Below are positions 1-7,827 of a stretch of DNA of 64,000 bases, one piece after another; within the stretch, counting starts at the first letter, position 1; each line of letters begins with the position of its first letter. Source of the stretch: Glycomyces tritici (GTDB lineage Bacteria > Actinomycetota > Actinomycetes > Mycobacteriales > Micromonosporaceae); contig NZ_JAUEMJ010000012.1 in the NCBI RefSeq assembly GCF_030403505.1, forward strand, positions 138,166-202,165, given 5' to 3'. The position numbers were made by a program, and so were the translations under genes. The notes under the pieces are model-generated. The model worked only from the letters and a program-made list of their open reading frames with translations, was not told the DNA's origin and made no database searches.

Positions 1-340
1 GGACCTGCATCTCGTCGGGGTCGCCCGAGACCGCGTGCAGCATCTCCTGCAGGGGGTCCACGAGTTCGAGCACAATGCTCAAGCCGGCGTTGACGAGTGC
101 GTAGACCGGGTCCCGGACGGCGAGCATCGCGTCGAGGCCGAGGGTGTAGATGTCGCCGGCGAGCCCTGCCGCCGAGGCCATCCGGTCGTCTCCGGCGACG
201 ACTCCGTAGATGTCCTCAGCGGTCTTGTAGACGCTCTTGACGACCGGGGTGCCCTGCGCGATGTCGGTGAGGGTGCCGTCTTCGGTGGGGGTGTCGTACT
301 GCGAGATGTCGGATCCGTACTGATCAGCGTTGCCTGTCAT
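1..340 (-). CDS. WXG100-type carrier protein, N-terminal part (cut by window edge)
   Basis: About 113 residues are visible, reading leftward off the window from an ATG at 340. After a polar N-terminus the protein is helical and hydrophobic: the segment around ALVNAGLSIVLELVDPLQEML aligns by eye with ALLANGLGWAMEYFEPLREML in the carrier at 22679. That suggests the same class, the large WXG-domain carrier that precedes toxins in polymorphic toxin loci. The C-terminus, where a toxin or linker would lie, is outside the window. The downstream end is unknown, so the function rests on this single paralogy. Confidence 0.7.
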   Translation of the reverse strand, partial: MTGNADQYGSDISQYDTPTEDGTLTDIAQGTPVVKSVYKTAEDIYGVVAGDDRMASAAGLAGDIYTLGLDAMLAVRDPVYALVNAGLSIVLELVDPLQEMLHAVSGDPDEMQV

Positions 341-446
341 GGCATCAGACTCCAGTGGGCCGGGGGATGAACACTCCGTGTCGCTTCGGGGTCGCGACGG
401 GCCCAATCTAACGCATTCGGGCTAACTTCCAGTAGGCGTCGTTCCC

Positions 447-1079
447 TCACATGCGATCAGAGCGGTCGGCCAGCGCGCGGAGGAACGCGACCTCGGCGTG
501 CAGGCCGCGCTTGCCCCGGCGACGAATCCGGTCCCCGAACGAGACCGCCCACCCGCCCAGGACCGCCCAGGAGCGACGGGGCTTGGCGAGGAGCCCGCGC
601 TCGTCCACGAGATGCCGCGCAACAGCATGGTCCACGGCCGAGACCCGGAACAGCCGCTCAGCCGTCGAATCCTCCAGGTGCACTCTGGTTGCCCCTGGGA
701 GCCAACCGCATTCATCGCTCGTGATCACCGGGACCCACTGCCGGACGACCACCGCCGGGCGGGGGCGCCGCAGCGGGACGGCGACGAAGGCGCCGCCCGG
801 ATGCAGGTTCGCGTACTGCACGTGGTCCTCCCCGAGGGGGACCTTGACCTCGCGCTCCCAGGCGATGGCGTGCCCGCCGCCGACCTGGCCGGAGACGACG
901 TTCCGGAGCGGGCCGGCGCCGATCTCCCCGAAGGTCCGGGCCATGTGGGGCGCCTGCACGGCCGCGTCGTAGCGCAGGCCCGCCTTCTCCGCGAAGCGGG
1001 CCGTGCGGCGGGCGTGCAGACGCTGGTCGACAGAGTCGACGCCCGCGTTGACGAGGCCTTCGAGCAGCATCTCGACCAT
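447..1079 (-). CDS. Conserved actinobacterial protein of unknown function
   Basis: 210 residues. The start at 1079 is preferred because AAGGAG lies six bases upstream, and nothing upstream of it looks coding. The N-terminal third has the pattern RxxRFAEKAGLRYD...FGEIGAGPLRNVVSGQ, seen in many actinobacterial proteins that begin 'FA...GW.Y....PF..G..R.A.NVL.G' and are of unknown function. A middle hydrophobic beta region (FVAVPLRRPRPAVVV) and a basic C-terminus (RIRRRGKRG) follow. No signal peptide or clear membrane segment is seen. It lies downstream of the WXG module at 3979-1184 but is separated from it by two strong hairpins, so it is probably its own transcription unit. Function not recognised. 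Confidence 0.75.
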   Translation of the reverse strand: MVEMLLEGLVNAGVDSVDQRLHARRTARFAEKAGLRYDAAVQAPHMARTFGEIGAGPLRNVVSGQVGGGHAIAWEREVKVPLGEDHVQYANLHPGGAFVAVPLRRPRPAVVVRQWVPVITSDECGWLPGATRVHLEDSTAERLFRVSAVDHAVARHLVDERGLLAKPRRSWAVLGGWAVSFGDRIRRRGKRGLHAEVAFLRALADRSDRM

Positions 1080-1143
1080 GTCGTACTCCTTCAGGTAAGA
1101 CGATGGCCGGGCACGCGGCCCGGCCATCGTCGCGGTATGGGTC

Positions 1144-1174
1144 GGGCCGGACGACATCGATCATCGTCCGGCCC
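1144..1174 (-). terminator. Terminator hairpin after the WXG module A operon
   Basis: An 11-bp perfect stem (GGGCCGGACGA with TCGTCCGGCCC) closes a 9-base loop just past the stop at 1184. A second 11-bp hairpin follows at 1101-1129 (CGATGGCCGGG with CCCGGCCATCG). No U-run is visible, as is common for actinobacterial terminators. Confidence 0.7.
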
Positions 1175-1183
1175 GGAATCGGT

Positions 1184-2866
1184 CTACGAGTAGGGGTCTT
1201 CTTCTTCGTTGCCGATGCCCCAGACGTCTTCGTCCTCGGTCAGCCAGGTGCCGGTCTCCTGGTCGCCTTCGCCTTGGCCGCCCATGCCGCGGCCGCCACC
1301 GGCGCCGCCCATCATGCCGCCGGCCATGCCGCCGCGACCTGCGCCGCCCATGCCCTTGCCCATGCCCTTGGGACCGCCGGCACCGCGGCCGCCGCCGGCA
1401 CCTGCACCGGCTCCGCGGCCGCCACCGGCGCCGCCCATCATGCCGCCCATGCCGCCGCCCATGCCACCACCGAGGCCGCCGCCGGCGCCACCGCCGAGGC
1501 CGCCGCCGGCACCGCCGCCGGGCCCACCACCGGGAAGCCCGCCGCCGCCGAGGCCGCCACCGCCGAGCCCGCCGCCGGAGGCCAGACCACCGGACAGGTC
1601 ATCGGGGTCGGGAGTGGAAGGGCTCCACGGGTTGTCGTCCAACCCGTTGGGGTCGGGGAGGTTCGAGCCCGGACGGTCCGGGTTGCCCGGGAGGTTCGGG
1701 TTGTTGGGGTCGAAGTCCCCGGGGCCGGGGCCGGTCGGAAGGGACGGCGGGTTCATCGGCTTGGGAGAGTCGGGAGGAGTCATGTCGCCGAGGCCGGGAG
1801 GGGCGCCGCCGCCGGGAGGGCTGCCGCCGTCGAGATCGGGAGTGGGAGGGACAGCGGCGTCGTTGAAGGCCGTCTGCTCCGAGTTCTTCGCCTTCGTATC
1901 GATCTCGGAGACCTGCACATTGGCGTTGGTCTTGCGGTCCATGATGTCGCCGTTGACGATCGTGGCCTGCTCCTGCAGGTCCTCCTGACCGTCGGTGCCC
2001 AGGGCGTCGGTCTGGTCCTTGACCCACTGGTCGGTCGTTTCCTGAGCGTACTGGGAAGGCGTCCTGCCTCCCACGACGTACGCGTTCGGGTAGTCGGTGG
2101 CGAACTGGAGCGAGTTCTGGTAGAGCTCATCGCGATTGTTCTCGATGTCGGTGATGATGCTCGAGTCGAACCCGGCCCACTCCATCGCGGTCTTGGTCTC
2201 GTCGTCCGGGAAGACCTCGCACTTCTGGAAGTACGCCGGGCGGATGTGGATCTTGTGCGAGCACGCGGCGGCGTCTTCGAGGTGGAACTTCGGCGCGGGG
2301 TACACGCACTCGTTGCCGCCCTGCTGGCTGAAGATCTCCTCGGCCTTGTCGTTGAGGACCTTGACCGCGCCGCCGTCATCGCCCCAGACGTCGTCGAGGA
2401 TCGTGCGGCAGTTCTTGATGACCTTTTCCACCTGCTCCTCGAAGGCGTCGTAGTCATCGCCTTCCCAGTCCTCGGAGAGCGTGGAGAGGCCGGCCTTGAG
2501 GTCCTCGGGCACGTTGTAGAGCTCGGAATAGAACGTCTGCCACTCCGAGCTGATCTTCTCGATCGAGTACTCATCGGCTGGCGAGGGGCGCACCGAGGCG
2601 ACGAGCGAGGCTACCGACTCGCCATTCGGCAGCGCGTAGGACTGAATGTCTCGCGCAGGTCGGATATTGGCAGTCTGCCCCTTCATGGGAACCGCCGACA
2701 TGAGCCGGAGCCATGCCTCCTCAGCCGGTTCGACGACCTTGGCAGTGCATTCGCTGAGGCTGCAGCTCGGCGTCTTCACCAGCTCCGAGATACGGGCCTG
2801 GATCGCGGAATCCTCGATCCCGGCCTTGGCGTCGCCGTACTCTTCCTTCTCGAATTCATCGGCCAT
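1184..2866 (-). CDS. Large WXG-domain protein with Gly-rich tail and acidic C-terminal motif (module A)
   Basis: 560 residues. Order of parts: a CSLSEC cysteine pair near residue 35; PAEEAWLRLMSAVP; a helical region with the WXG-like motif LSEDWEGDDYDAFEE near residue 135; a QGGNE...YPAP segment and a HIRP motif; then a Pro/Asn linker. From about residue 400 there is a Gly/Met-rich region built from GGG/GGMGG units, and the protein ends in DEDVWGIGNEEEDPYS. The same parts in the same order occur in the proteins at 7828 and 47225. The WXG core suggests a type VII-like secretion substrate; the tail may be a recognition element (inference). Its start lies two bases after the lipoprotein stop, so translation is probably coupled. 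Confidence 0.85.
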   Translation of the reverse strand: MADEFEKEEYGDAKAGIEDSAIQARISELVKTPSCSLSECTAKVVEPAEEAWLRLMSAVPMKGQTANIRPARDIQSYALPNGESVASLVASVRPSPADEYSIEKISSEWQTFYSELYNVPEDLKAGLSTLSEDWEGDDYDAFEEQVEKVIKNCRTILDDVWGDDGGAVKVLNDKAEEIFSQQGGNECVYPAPKFHLEDAAACSHKIHIRPAYFQKCEVFPDDETKTAMEWAGFDSSIITDIENNRDELYQNSLQFATDYPNAYVVGGRTPSQYAQETTDQWVKDQTDALGTDGQEDLQEQATIVNGDIMDRKTNANVQVSEIDTKAKNSEQTAFNDAAVPPTPDLDGGSPPGGGAPPGLGDMTPPDSPKPMNPPSLPTGPGPGDFDPNNPNLPGNPDRPGSNLPDPNGLDDNPWSPSTPDPDDLSGGLASGGGLGGGGLGGGGLPGGGPGGGAGGGLGGGAGGGLGGGMGGGMGGMMGGAGGGRGAGAGAGGGRGAGGPKGMGKGMGGAGRGGMAGGMMGGAGGGRGMGGQGEGDQETGTWLTEDEDVWGIGNEEEDPYS

Positions 2867-2868
2867 GA

Positions 2869-3615
2869 CTAAAGCCCGCTCTCTTTCTTGGCGAGGAGGT
2901 CGGTGAGCGTCTGCGACATGTAGTCGTTGGCGACCCAGGGAATGATCTCCTCGTGGGTGAAGGGGTAGGTCGGCTCGGCATCGAACATGACGCCCGGGTC
3001 CTCGGTGTAGTTGAGGAAGGTGTAGACGACCAGGTCCCCCTTGCGGCCGATGGCGTTGATGTACCAGGACGTGGTGTCCTGGCCTGTGTAGAGGTAGCTC
3101 TCGTCCCAGTCGCCTTCGAGTTCACCCTCCTTCACGTTCGTGCGCTCGGTGCCGTCGGTCTCGATCGAGTCCAAGAGCTGGGTGACGCGCGACTGGAAGT
3201 TCTCCGTCGCCTCTTCCTCAGAGTTCCACGGCACGCCGCCGACGGTGATGGTGGCGTTGCCGGGGAACTCCCGGCCGTCCTTCTCGAGGGGGGCGATGTC
3301 GGCCATGGCCCCGCAGGTGAAGGCCTCACCGTCAAGACCGGCGCCGATCTTGCTGGTCACCAGCCCGCTGCTGCCGAGGTCCGACACTGCCATGTAATCC
3401 TGGATCGGCTGGATGTCGTCGAGTGCCTCGCACCCTTCCCAGCTCTCCATGACCGAGAACGAACTGCCCGCAGTACTCCCGCCGGTGCTGGAGTCCTCTC
3501 CGCCGTCGGTATTGCCGGCAGGGGGGTTGTCGCCACCGCCGCCGCAACCGGAGAGGAGTAGACCGGCCACGCCCGCGACGGCGAGGCTCTTGATCAGGGT
3601 CAGATTTCGGGTCAC
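2869..3615 (-). CDS. Secreted lipoprotein encoded within WXG module A
   Basis: 248 residues from a GTG at 3615 with GAGAGG nine bases upstream. The N-terminus is a lipoprotein signal: TRNLTLIK, hydrophobic LAVAGVAGLL, then lipobox LSGC followed by Gly and a Thr/Ser-rich linker. The mature part resembles the compact alpha/beta DUF3558-like lipoproteins common in actinomycetes (CEALDDI..., paired cysteines near residues 53 and 90, a repeated pattern of short strands); this family call is tentative. It sits between the small FHxxTW protein and the large WXG protein, which makes it a candidate envelope partner for that pair. The other two module copies lack it. Confidence 0.85.
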   Translation of the reverse strand: MTRNLTLIKSLAVAGVAGLLLSGCGGGGDNPPAGNTDGGEDSSTGGSTAGSSFSVMESWEGCEALDDIQPIQDYMAVSDLGSSGLVTSKIGAGLDGEAFTCGAMADIAPLEKDGREFPGNATITVGGVPWNSEEEATENFQSRVTQLLDSIETDGTERTNVKEGELEGDWDESYLYTGQDTTSWYINAIGRKGDLVVYTFLNYTEDPGVMFDAEPTYPFTHEEIIPWVANDYMSQTLTDLLAKKESGL

Positions 3616-3661
3616 GTCAGTGTTCCTCTCTGTCGGCCGCCCGTATGCCGGCTGACCACTG

Positions 3662-3979
3662 TCACAGTTCGTTCTCGAAGTCGGTGGCACTGCTCTCGTC
3701 CGAGTCCTCGTGCGCGGCCCCGGAATCGTTGAGGGTGTCGATGATGCCTTCCAGCGCTTGCCGGAGCAGCTGCAGGTTCTCCCAGGTCGTGGAGTGGAAG
3801 GTCGCGTAGCTCTGCTTCGCGGTCTGCGAGCTCTCCAGGTACCCGAACGCCGGCGCCTTGCCGAGGACTTCACCGTTGCGGAGCTTCGGGATGAGGGTGT
3901 TCTCCACGATTTCGAGCTGCTGCTCCACCTTTGTACGGTAGGCGCGCAACGCTTCCGGGTCGACTTGCTTGGACGCCAT
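3662..3979 (-). CDS. Small helical FHxxTWxNLQ protein, WXG module A partner
   Basis: 105 residues, nearly all helix. It has VDPEALRAYRTKVEQQLEIVENTLIP, a turn with KAPAFG, and FHSTTWENLQLLRQALEGIIDTL followed by an acidic tail. The motif FHxxTWxNLQxL is shared with the proteins at 7450 and 49099 and probably takes the place of the WXG turn in a two-helix hairpin. The size and fold fit a secreted WXG100-type heterodimer partner for the large protein encoded downstream. First gene of the operon 3979-1184. Confidence 0.85.
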   Translation of the reverse strand: MASKQVDPEALRAYRTKVEQQLEIVENTLIPKLRNGEVLGKAPAFGYLESSQTAKQSYATFHSTTWENLQLLRQALEGIIDTLNDSGAAHEDSDESSATDFENEL

Positions 3980-4373
3980 CGCATTCCCTGTCTATGAGTT
4001 CAGTACCTGCGGTACGTTCCCCCGACGAACGGTCGGACGCCATCGCGAGAGGACGGCTGCGGTCAGGTCCGGGGACTGTGCGCGGCCATGCGTCCTCCGG
4101 GGGGATTACGCGGGTCTCGATGTGAGTTCAGAATTCAGGTTAGCAGGGGGCCGCAACCGGTGCATTCCCGAAAGAAGGCGTCGAAGGTCCAGTACAGGCC
4201 GCCTTGCGCCGCCGGTTCCGGACCGAGTTCAGGGTCCGTGATGTCGGTTTTCGCCGCACCGTCTTGGCGGGGAGGTACGTCAGTCACGACCGGGGCTCAC
4301 CGAAGCGCGCGAAGGAGCGTCCGCTGCGCGCGGATGGCCTGAAACGGGAACTCGAACCCCAAGTCCCGGGACG
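3980..4373. other. Intergenic, about 390 bases, no gene seen
   Basis: No frame shows convincing coding character on either strand. The left end should hold the promoter of the module A operon (read leftward), and the right end is the 3' flank of the SUKH-like gene. I see no strong terminator hairpin or repeat. Confidence 0.4.
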
Positions 4374-4892
4374 TCACGACATCAGCTGGTCGAAGACCAT
4401 CGGCCACCAGGCACCTTCTTGGAACGCGTTCTGGTCGATCGCAGCGAGGGACTCCCGTAGGGCCGAGGCCTTGTCGGCTCGGTCCGGCTTCCCCTCGTCC
4501 GCTTCGACGAACTGGGCGAAGCGGTAGAGGAACTCGACGAAGCACCGATAGTTCGAGTTGACACCTTGGACCTCCTGGCCGGTGAGGTCGAACAGGACGA
4601 CATCCCCCGTGCCCGGATCCAGCATGTACAGCAGGTCATGGTCTTCAGGCACGGCCCCGATCACAATGAGGGGAATGTCGAGCGAGCCGGTCGCCGTGGT
4701 CAGGCGGATCGGGTCGTAGAGCTTGAGGTCCCCGGTGAGATAGGCGGTGTACACGACGGCGACGTCGAGTGGCACCTCGTCCCCTTCGGGAAGGGCGGGG
4801 GCGGGCATGCCCGCCTCGACCCAGGGACCGCGGGGATACGGAACCATCTCGTCCTCGCTCCACAGGGCTCGGAACCTCGCTGATGCCGCCAT
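4374..4892 (-). CDS. SUKH-4-like immunity protein
   Basis: 172 residues, soluble. It aligns by eye over its whole length with the protein at 61020: FxxxWxxDxxxPYPR...W, PLDVAVVYTAYLTG, LIVIGAVPEDHDLLYMLDPGTGDVVLFD, a FVEFLYRFAQFVEAD helix, and a C-terminal WWPMVFDQL. This is the layout of SUKH-4 family immunity proteins, which bind and neutralise nuclease-type polymorphic toxins. The last residues also match the gene fragment at 63955. It is the last gene of the toxin operon 7317-4374, 13 bases after the previous stop. It could be cognate to the HNH toxin or a spare immunity gene. Confidence 0.75.
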   Translation of the reverse strand: MAASARFRALWSEDEMVPYPRGPWVEAGMPAPALPEGDEVPLDVAVVYTAYLTGDLKLYDPIRLTTATGSLDIPLIVIGAVPEDHDLLYMLDPGTGDVVLFDLTGQEVQGVNSNYRCFVEFLYRFAQFVEADEGKPDRADKASALRESLAAIDQNAFQEGAWWPMVFDQLMS

Positions 4893-4905
4893 GTTCCTTC
4901 CTTAC

Positions 4906-5490
4906 CTATCCGTCGCTCGGCTGCTCGTCCAACCCGGCCTGCTGCAGCACTCGGAACCAGGTCTCGTCGAACCACTCTTCCTTGGGGATCGAATCCGACG
5001 AGTAGATCGTTTCCTCAGGGATCAGCTCGGGGTAGCGGGGACCGAAGAGGTACTCAGTGAAGAACTGGAGCGGCCGGGGGCAGACCTCCTGGACCTCGAG
5101 CCATTCGCCGTCCACGACCGCGTACTGGATCTCCTCCGGGTCGTAGAAGCCCATAGCCCCGGTCTCGGTGTTGCCCGAAAGCGTGAAGTCGAAGCCGCCG
5201 ACAAGGGCCCCGAAGTTCTTCCATTCGCGGGGGACGGGATCGGTGAACTCCCCGGTCACCTCGTTCAGGTCGGGCCTGCCGTACTCGGCCGTGATCTCCT
5301 CGAGGTCGTGGATGCGCAATGACTCGCCGACGACGCCCCCGACGACCGAGTACACGGTCTTCATCTCGGCATGCATCGCTTCGGGCAGCCGGTCGACGGG
5401 AATCGGGTCGAGCACTCGGATGCCGTCGAGGCCGAGCTCGACCAAGGCGGCCTTGAACCGCTCCACACGCTGCCTCAGCAGGTCACTCAT
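4906..5490 (-). CDS. Putative immunity protein next to the HNH toxin
   Basis: 194 residues, acidic, no signal peptide or membrane segment. The start ATG at 5490 shares one base with the toxin stop (TGATG), the usual tight coupling of a toxin and its cognate immunity gene. The central part reads as alternating strands (WKNFGALVGGFDFTLSG...GAMGFYDPEEIQYAVVDGEWLEVQ), ending in an aromatic-rich helix region (PLQFFTEYLFGPRYPELIPEE). I do not recognise the family. The role is inferred from position and acidity. Confidence 0.7.
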   Translation of the reverse strand: MSDLLRQRVERFKAALVELGLDGIRVLDPIPVDRLPEAMHAEMKTVYSVVGGVVGESLRIHDLEEITAEYGRPDLNEVTGEFTDPVPREWKNFGALVGGFDFTLSGNTETGAMGFYDPEEIQYAVVDGEWLEVQEVCPRPLQFFTEYLFGPRYPELIPEETIYSSDSIPKEEWFDETWFRVLQQAGLDEQPSDG

Positions 5491-6065
5491 CAGACGATCC
5501 TCACAATGATCGGCGTGCCCTCGGGTACGCCCGACAGCGCGACGTTGATGTCGCCTCCGAGCAGACGGTTGGTCCGAGAGTCCATCCATCTGAGGTTAGC
5601 GGCCTCGTCCTTGCCGCCGAGCTGCAGTTCGTGGATGTGATCCGGCTCCATGTACTGGTCGCGTTTGGTGACGCTTCTGGGATCGACGCCGCTTTGCGAC
5701 GAGTCGAATTTCTTGAGCATCTTCTTCATCAGCGTCGGATTGCCGGCGTACCGCTGCTCAATGCGTTTCACCGTGTCCTTCCGGTACTTCTTCACCGGAT
5801 TGCCTCGCTTCGGAGGCTTCGTCTTGATGAGTTTGCCGTCCCTGCCGAGCGCTTCCAGCGCCTTCGCCTTTCTACGGAAGTCGCGCCTCTTCAAGTCCTT
5901 GGTCAGCTTGAGCTCCAGGACCATCGGCTGCTTCCCGGAGTTGTCCATCGCGTCTCGGCCGCCCTTGGACGTGCGGAAGGCTTTGACGTCTTCAAGGGTC
6001 GCGCTGACGAGCCTCGCAGTCGGGGTACGAGTGGAGCGATTCGGGTTCACGCGCGGCCTAGCCAT
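5490..6065 (-). CDS. HNH-type nuclease toxin domain in its own reading frame
   Basis: 191 residues, strongly basic. A Lys/Arg-rich helical N-terminal half is followed by an HNH core: EPDHIHELQLGGKDEAANLRW, then a spaced Asn in DSRTNRLLGG. These are the His/Asp-His, Asn and Gly positions of toxin-type HNH nucleases that cut DNA. It lacks its own secretion domain. The start ATG at 6065 lies 8 bases inside the end of the upstream carrier gene and is in a different frame. Toxins of this kind are usually the C-terminal domain of the carrier polypeptide, so this is either a split toxin or a frameshifted one. No toxin motif residue appears to be missing. Confidence 0.8.
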   Translation of the reverse strand: MARPRVNPNRSTRTPTARLVSATLEDVKAFRTSKGGRDAMDNSGKQPMVLELKLTKDLKRRDFRRKAKALEALGRDGKLIKTKPPKRGNPVKKYRKDTVKRIEQRYAGNPTLMKKMLKKFDSSQSGVDPRSVTKRDQYMEPDHIHELQLGGKDEAANLRWMDSRTNRLLGGDINVALSGVPEGTPIIVRIV

Positions 6066-6552
6066 TGAGCACCATGTCAATGGCCATGCCGATGAGCTGG
6101 TCGACGATGATGCCGGTAATGGTCTTGAAGATCGGGATCTGCACAAGGGACGCACCGAAGGTGACCGCCGCGGTGGCGATGGCTTGGGCTATCTGGAAGG
6201 CGAGCATCACCAACTGGACGATCACCTGGACCTTCAGGGCGAGAACAACTCCGGCCGCGATCGTCAGGCCGATGTTGATGAGGTTGGTCGGGTCGGCGGC
6301 GTCGGCGATGTTCCGCACCGCCGACTCGGCATCGTCCCACTCGCTCTTGAACGCGTCGATCTCCTTGCCGATGTTGTTCTCGAGGAGCGTCGATGCGGCG
6401 GCGTTCAGCGTCTCGACCCTCCCCGAGATCTGGTCGGCCATACCGGTCCACTCGCCGGCGAGGTTGAAGATCGACTCCTCGTCGGATTCGGGGAAGTCGT
6501 AGCCGAGCATGCTCAGCAGGCCGGTGAGTTCTGAGGGGAGTTGCAGTCCCAT
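6058..6552 (-). CDS. WXG/CpnT-N-like carrier protein with hydrophobic segment
   Basis: 164 residues. It begins LPSELTGLLSMLGYDFPESDEESIFNLAGEW, the typical opening of N-terminal trafficking domains in actinobacterial polymorphic toxins. A helical LENNIGKEIDAFKSEW turn is followed by two or three long hydrophobic helices (LINIGLTIAAGVVLALKVQV, IVQLVMLAFQIAQAIATAAV, IIVDQLIGMAIDMVL). The protein then stops, and the toxin follows in an overlapping frame. The start is placed at 6552, next to a GGAGG-containing leader. The layout parallels the carrier at 22679 and its separate toxin gene. Confidence 0.8.
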   Translation of the reverse strand: MGLQLPSELTGLLSMLGYDFPESDEESIFNLAGEWTGMADQISGRVETLNAAASTLLENNIGKEIDAFKSEWDDAESAVRNIADAADPTNLINIGLTIAAGVVLALKVQVIVQLVMLAFQIAQAIATAAVTFGASLVQIPIFKTITGIIVDQLIGMAIDMVLNG

Positions 6553-6586
6553 GGGGGTGGTACCTCCTCGGAGGCCGGGGTCAGGG

Positions 6587-6913
6587 TCAGGTGCCGAGCT
6601 CGCCGAGGAGTTCGTTGAAGATCTGCGCGGTCTCGTCGTCCGTGGCCTGGTGGTTGTCGGCCATCTCGCGAACGCATTGCGCGTAGTCGGCGAGCTCTTC
6701 GATGTTGGTCCCGAAGCATTCGCTGAGGGCGTCGGCGCAGGCCTGGTGGGCGAGGCCCACGAGCATGCCGATCTCGTCGCCGCCGAAGGCGTCGGCGAAC
6801 TGCTCCAGCGCACCGGTGAACTGGTCGAGGAGGCCCTGCACTTCTTCTTTGGCGGCGTCGAGCTGGTCGGCGGCCTGGCGCATGGAATCGGGGTCGATGT
6901 CGAAGCTCGGCAT
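6587..6913 (-). CDS. Small WXG100/EspC-like helical protein
   Basis: 108 residues. It begins PSFDIDPDSMRQAADQLDAAKEEVQGLLDQF, the start pattern of EspC/ESX-secreted helical proteins ('F.VDP..LR..A..L'). A helical hairpin follows: FADAFGGDEIGMLVGLAHQACADALSECFGTN, then a C-terminal helix with AQCVREMADNHQATDDETAQIF. It sits two bases after the YbaB-like gene and directly before the carrier. The genes at 22355 and 11859 hold the same place in the two sister modules. Likely a chaperone-like partner or co-secreted heterodimer subunit of the carrier. Confidence 0.8.
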   Translation of the reverse strand: MPSFDIDPDSMRQAADQLDAAKEEVQGLLDQFTGALEQFADAFGGDEIGMLVGLAHQACADALSECFGTNIEELADYAQCVREMADNHQATDDETAQIFNELLGELGT

Positions 6914-6915
6914 GG

Positions 6916-7317
6916 CTACTTGCCTCCATGGAGCTTGTTCATGACCTCGCTGATCGAGGCGCTCATGGCCTGGAACTGGCGCAGCGACCGGTCCTGGATT
7001 TCGGCCACGGACTCGTTGATGGCCTCGAGGTCCGGCACGGGCTCGTCGGTGCCCATGGCCTCGGCGCGTTCGTCCAAGGCGGCGTTGACCATGCGTTTGA
7101 TCTCATTGAAGAGGGTTTCGGAGCCGATGCGCATGACGCGGGAATCGAACTCGAACTTGTCCACGCGGCCTTCGACACCGAGGGTGAGTCTGAGAAGGCC
7201 CTCGACGCCCTCCACGACCACCGGTTCGACCTGGTTGGCCTCAGGAGACTTGACCACCGTGCTCAAGGTCGCCCGAGCATCCGCCAGTTGCTGAGCGATC
7301 GCGTCCTCTCCGAACAT
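6916..7317 (-). CDS. YbaB/EbfC-like protein, first gene of the HNH toxin module
   Basis: 133 residues from ATG 7317, which has GGAG six bases upstream. The layout is helix-strand-strand-helix: QQLADARATL, then VEGVEGLLRLTLGVEGRVDKFEFD, then a long C-terminal helix. This is the YbaB fold, known as a nucleoid protein in many bacteria but also found at the head of actinobacterial WXG loci. Here it more likely acts in the secretion module, since YbaB-like genes occupy the same first place at 21954 and 12161. Confidence 0.75.
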   Translation of the reverse strand: MFGEDAIAQQLADARATLSTVVKSPEANQVEPVVVEGVEGLLRLTLGVEGRVDKFEFDSRVMRIGSETLFNEIKRMVNAALDERAEAMGTDEPVPDLEAINESVAEIQDRSLRQFQAMSASISEVMNKLHGGK

Positions 7318-7449
7318 GTGATCTCCAGTCGCTTTGTGCCATCTGAGGATCACTCATCATATATCGGCGGCGCAAATCTGCGGGTCCGGCGATATCTTGT
7401 GCCGCAACAGGAACCACAGTTACCACTCTGGAACCACCCCGCGCACGGC

Positions 7450-7788
7450 TCACGCGTAGAGGTCGTCGCCTTCGGCGAGCCGGGCGATGTCGGTGGCCAC
7501 CTGCTGGTCGACGGCGCCGCCGGTGTCGATGGCCGCCTGGAGGCCGGCGATGAGGCCGTGGAGGGTGCCGCGAAGGTACTGGAGGTTGCGCCAGGTGGTG
7601 GCGTGGAAGTCGGCGTACTGGACGGCGGCGTTCTCGGCCGCGCCGGGGGCGGTGCCGAAGGCCGGGGCCTTCTTCAGGTCGCCCTCGCTGAGGGACGGGA
7701 TGATCTCGTTCTCGAGCTCTTCGAGGCGTTCGGCGAGGAACTCCCGGTACCGCTCGAGTGCGGCCGGATCGAAAGCGCGCGTTGGCAT
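7450..7788 (-). CDS. Small helical FHxxTWxNLQ protein, WXG module B partner
   Basis: 112 residues. It matches the modules A and C proteins: FDPAALERYREFLAERLEELENEIIP, KKAPAFG, FHATTWRNLQYLRGTLHGLIAGL. The last residues, EGDDLYA, echo the DDDPYA tail of its large partner. Unlike modules A and C, it lies downstream of the large gene, 39 bases after its stop. This suggests an internal rearrangement of the pair. Confidence 0.85.
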   Translation of the reverse strand: MPTRAFDPAALERYREFLAERLEELENEIIPSLSEGDLKKAPAFGTAPGAAENAAVQYADFHATTWRNLQYLRGTLHGLIAGLQAAIDTGGAVDQQVATDIARLAEGDDLYA

Positions 7789-7827
7789 GTCAGGGTTCCC
7801 TTCCGAAGGTGTCGTGGACGCGGGGCG

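Noticed and set aside
1103..2872. Rightward Ala/His-rich open frame opposite module A
   Set aside because: Shadow of the Gly-rich tail and WXG domain on the other strand, which has paralogues at 7828 and 47225.
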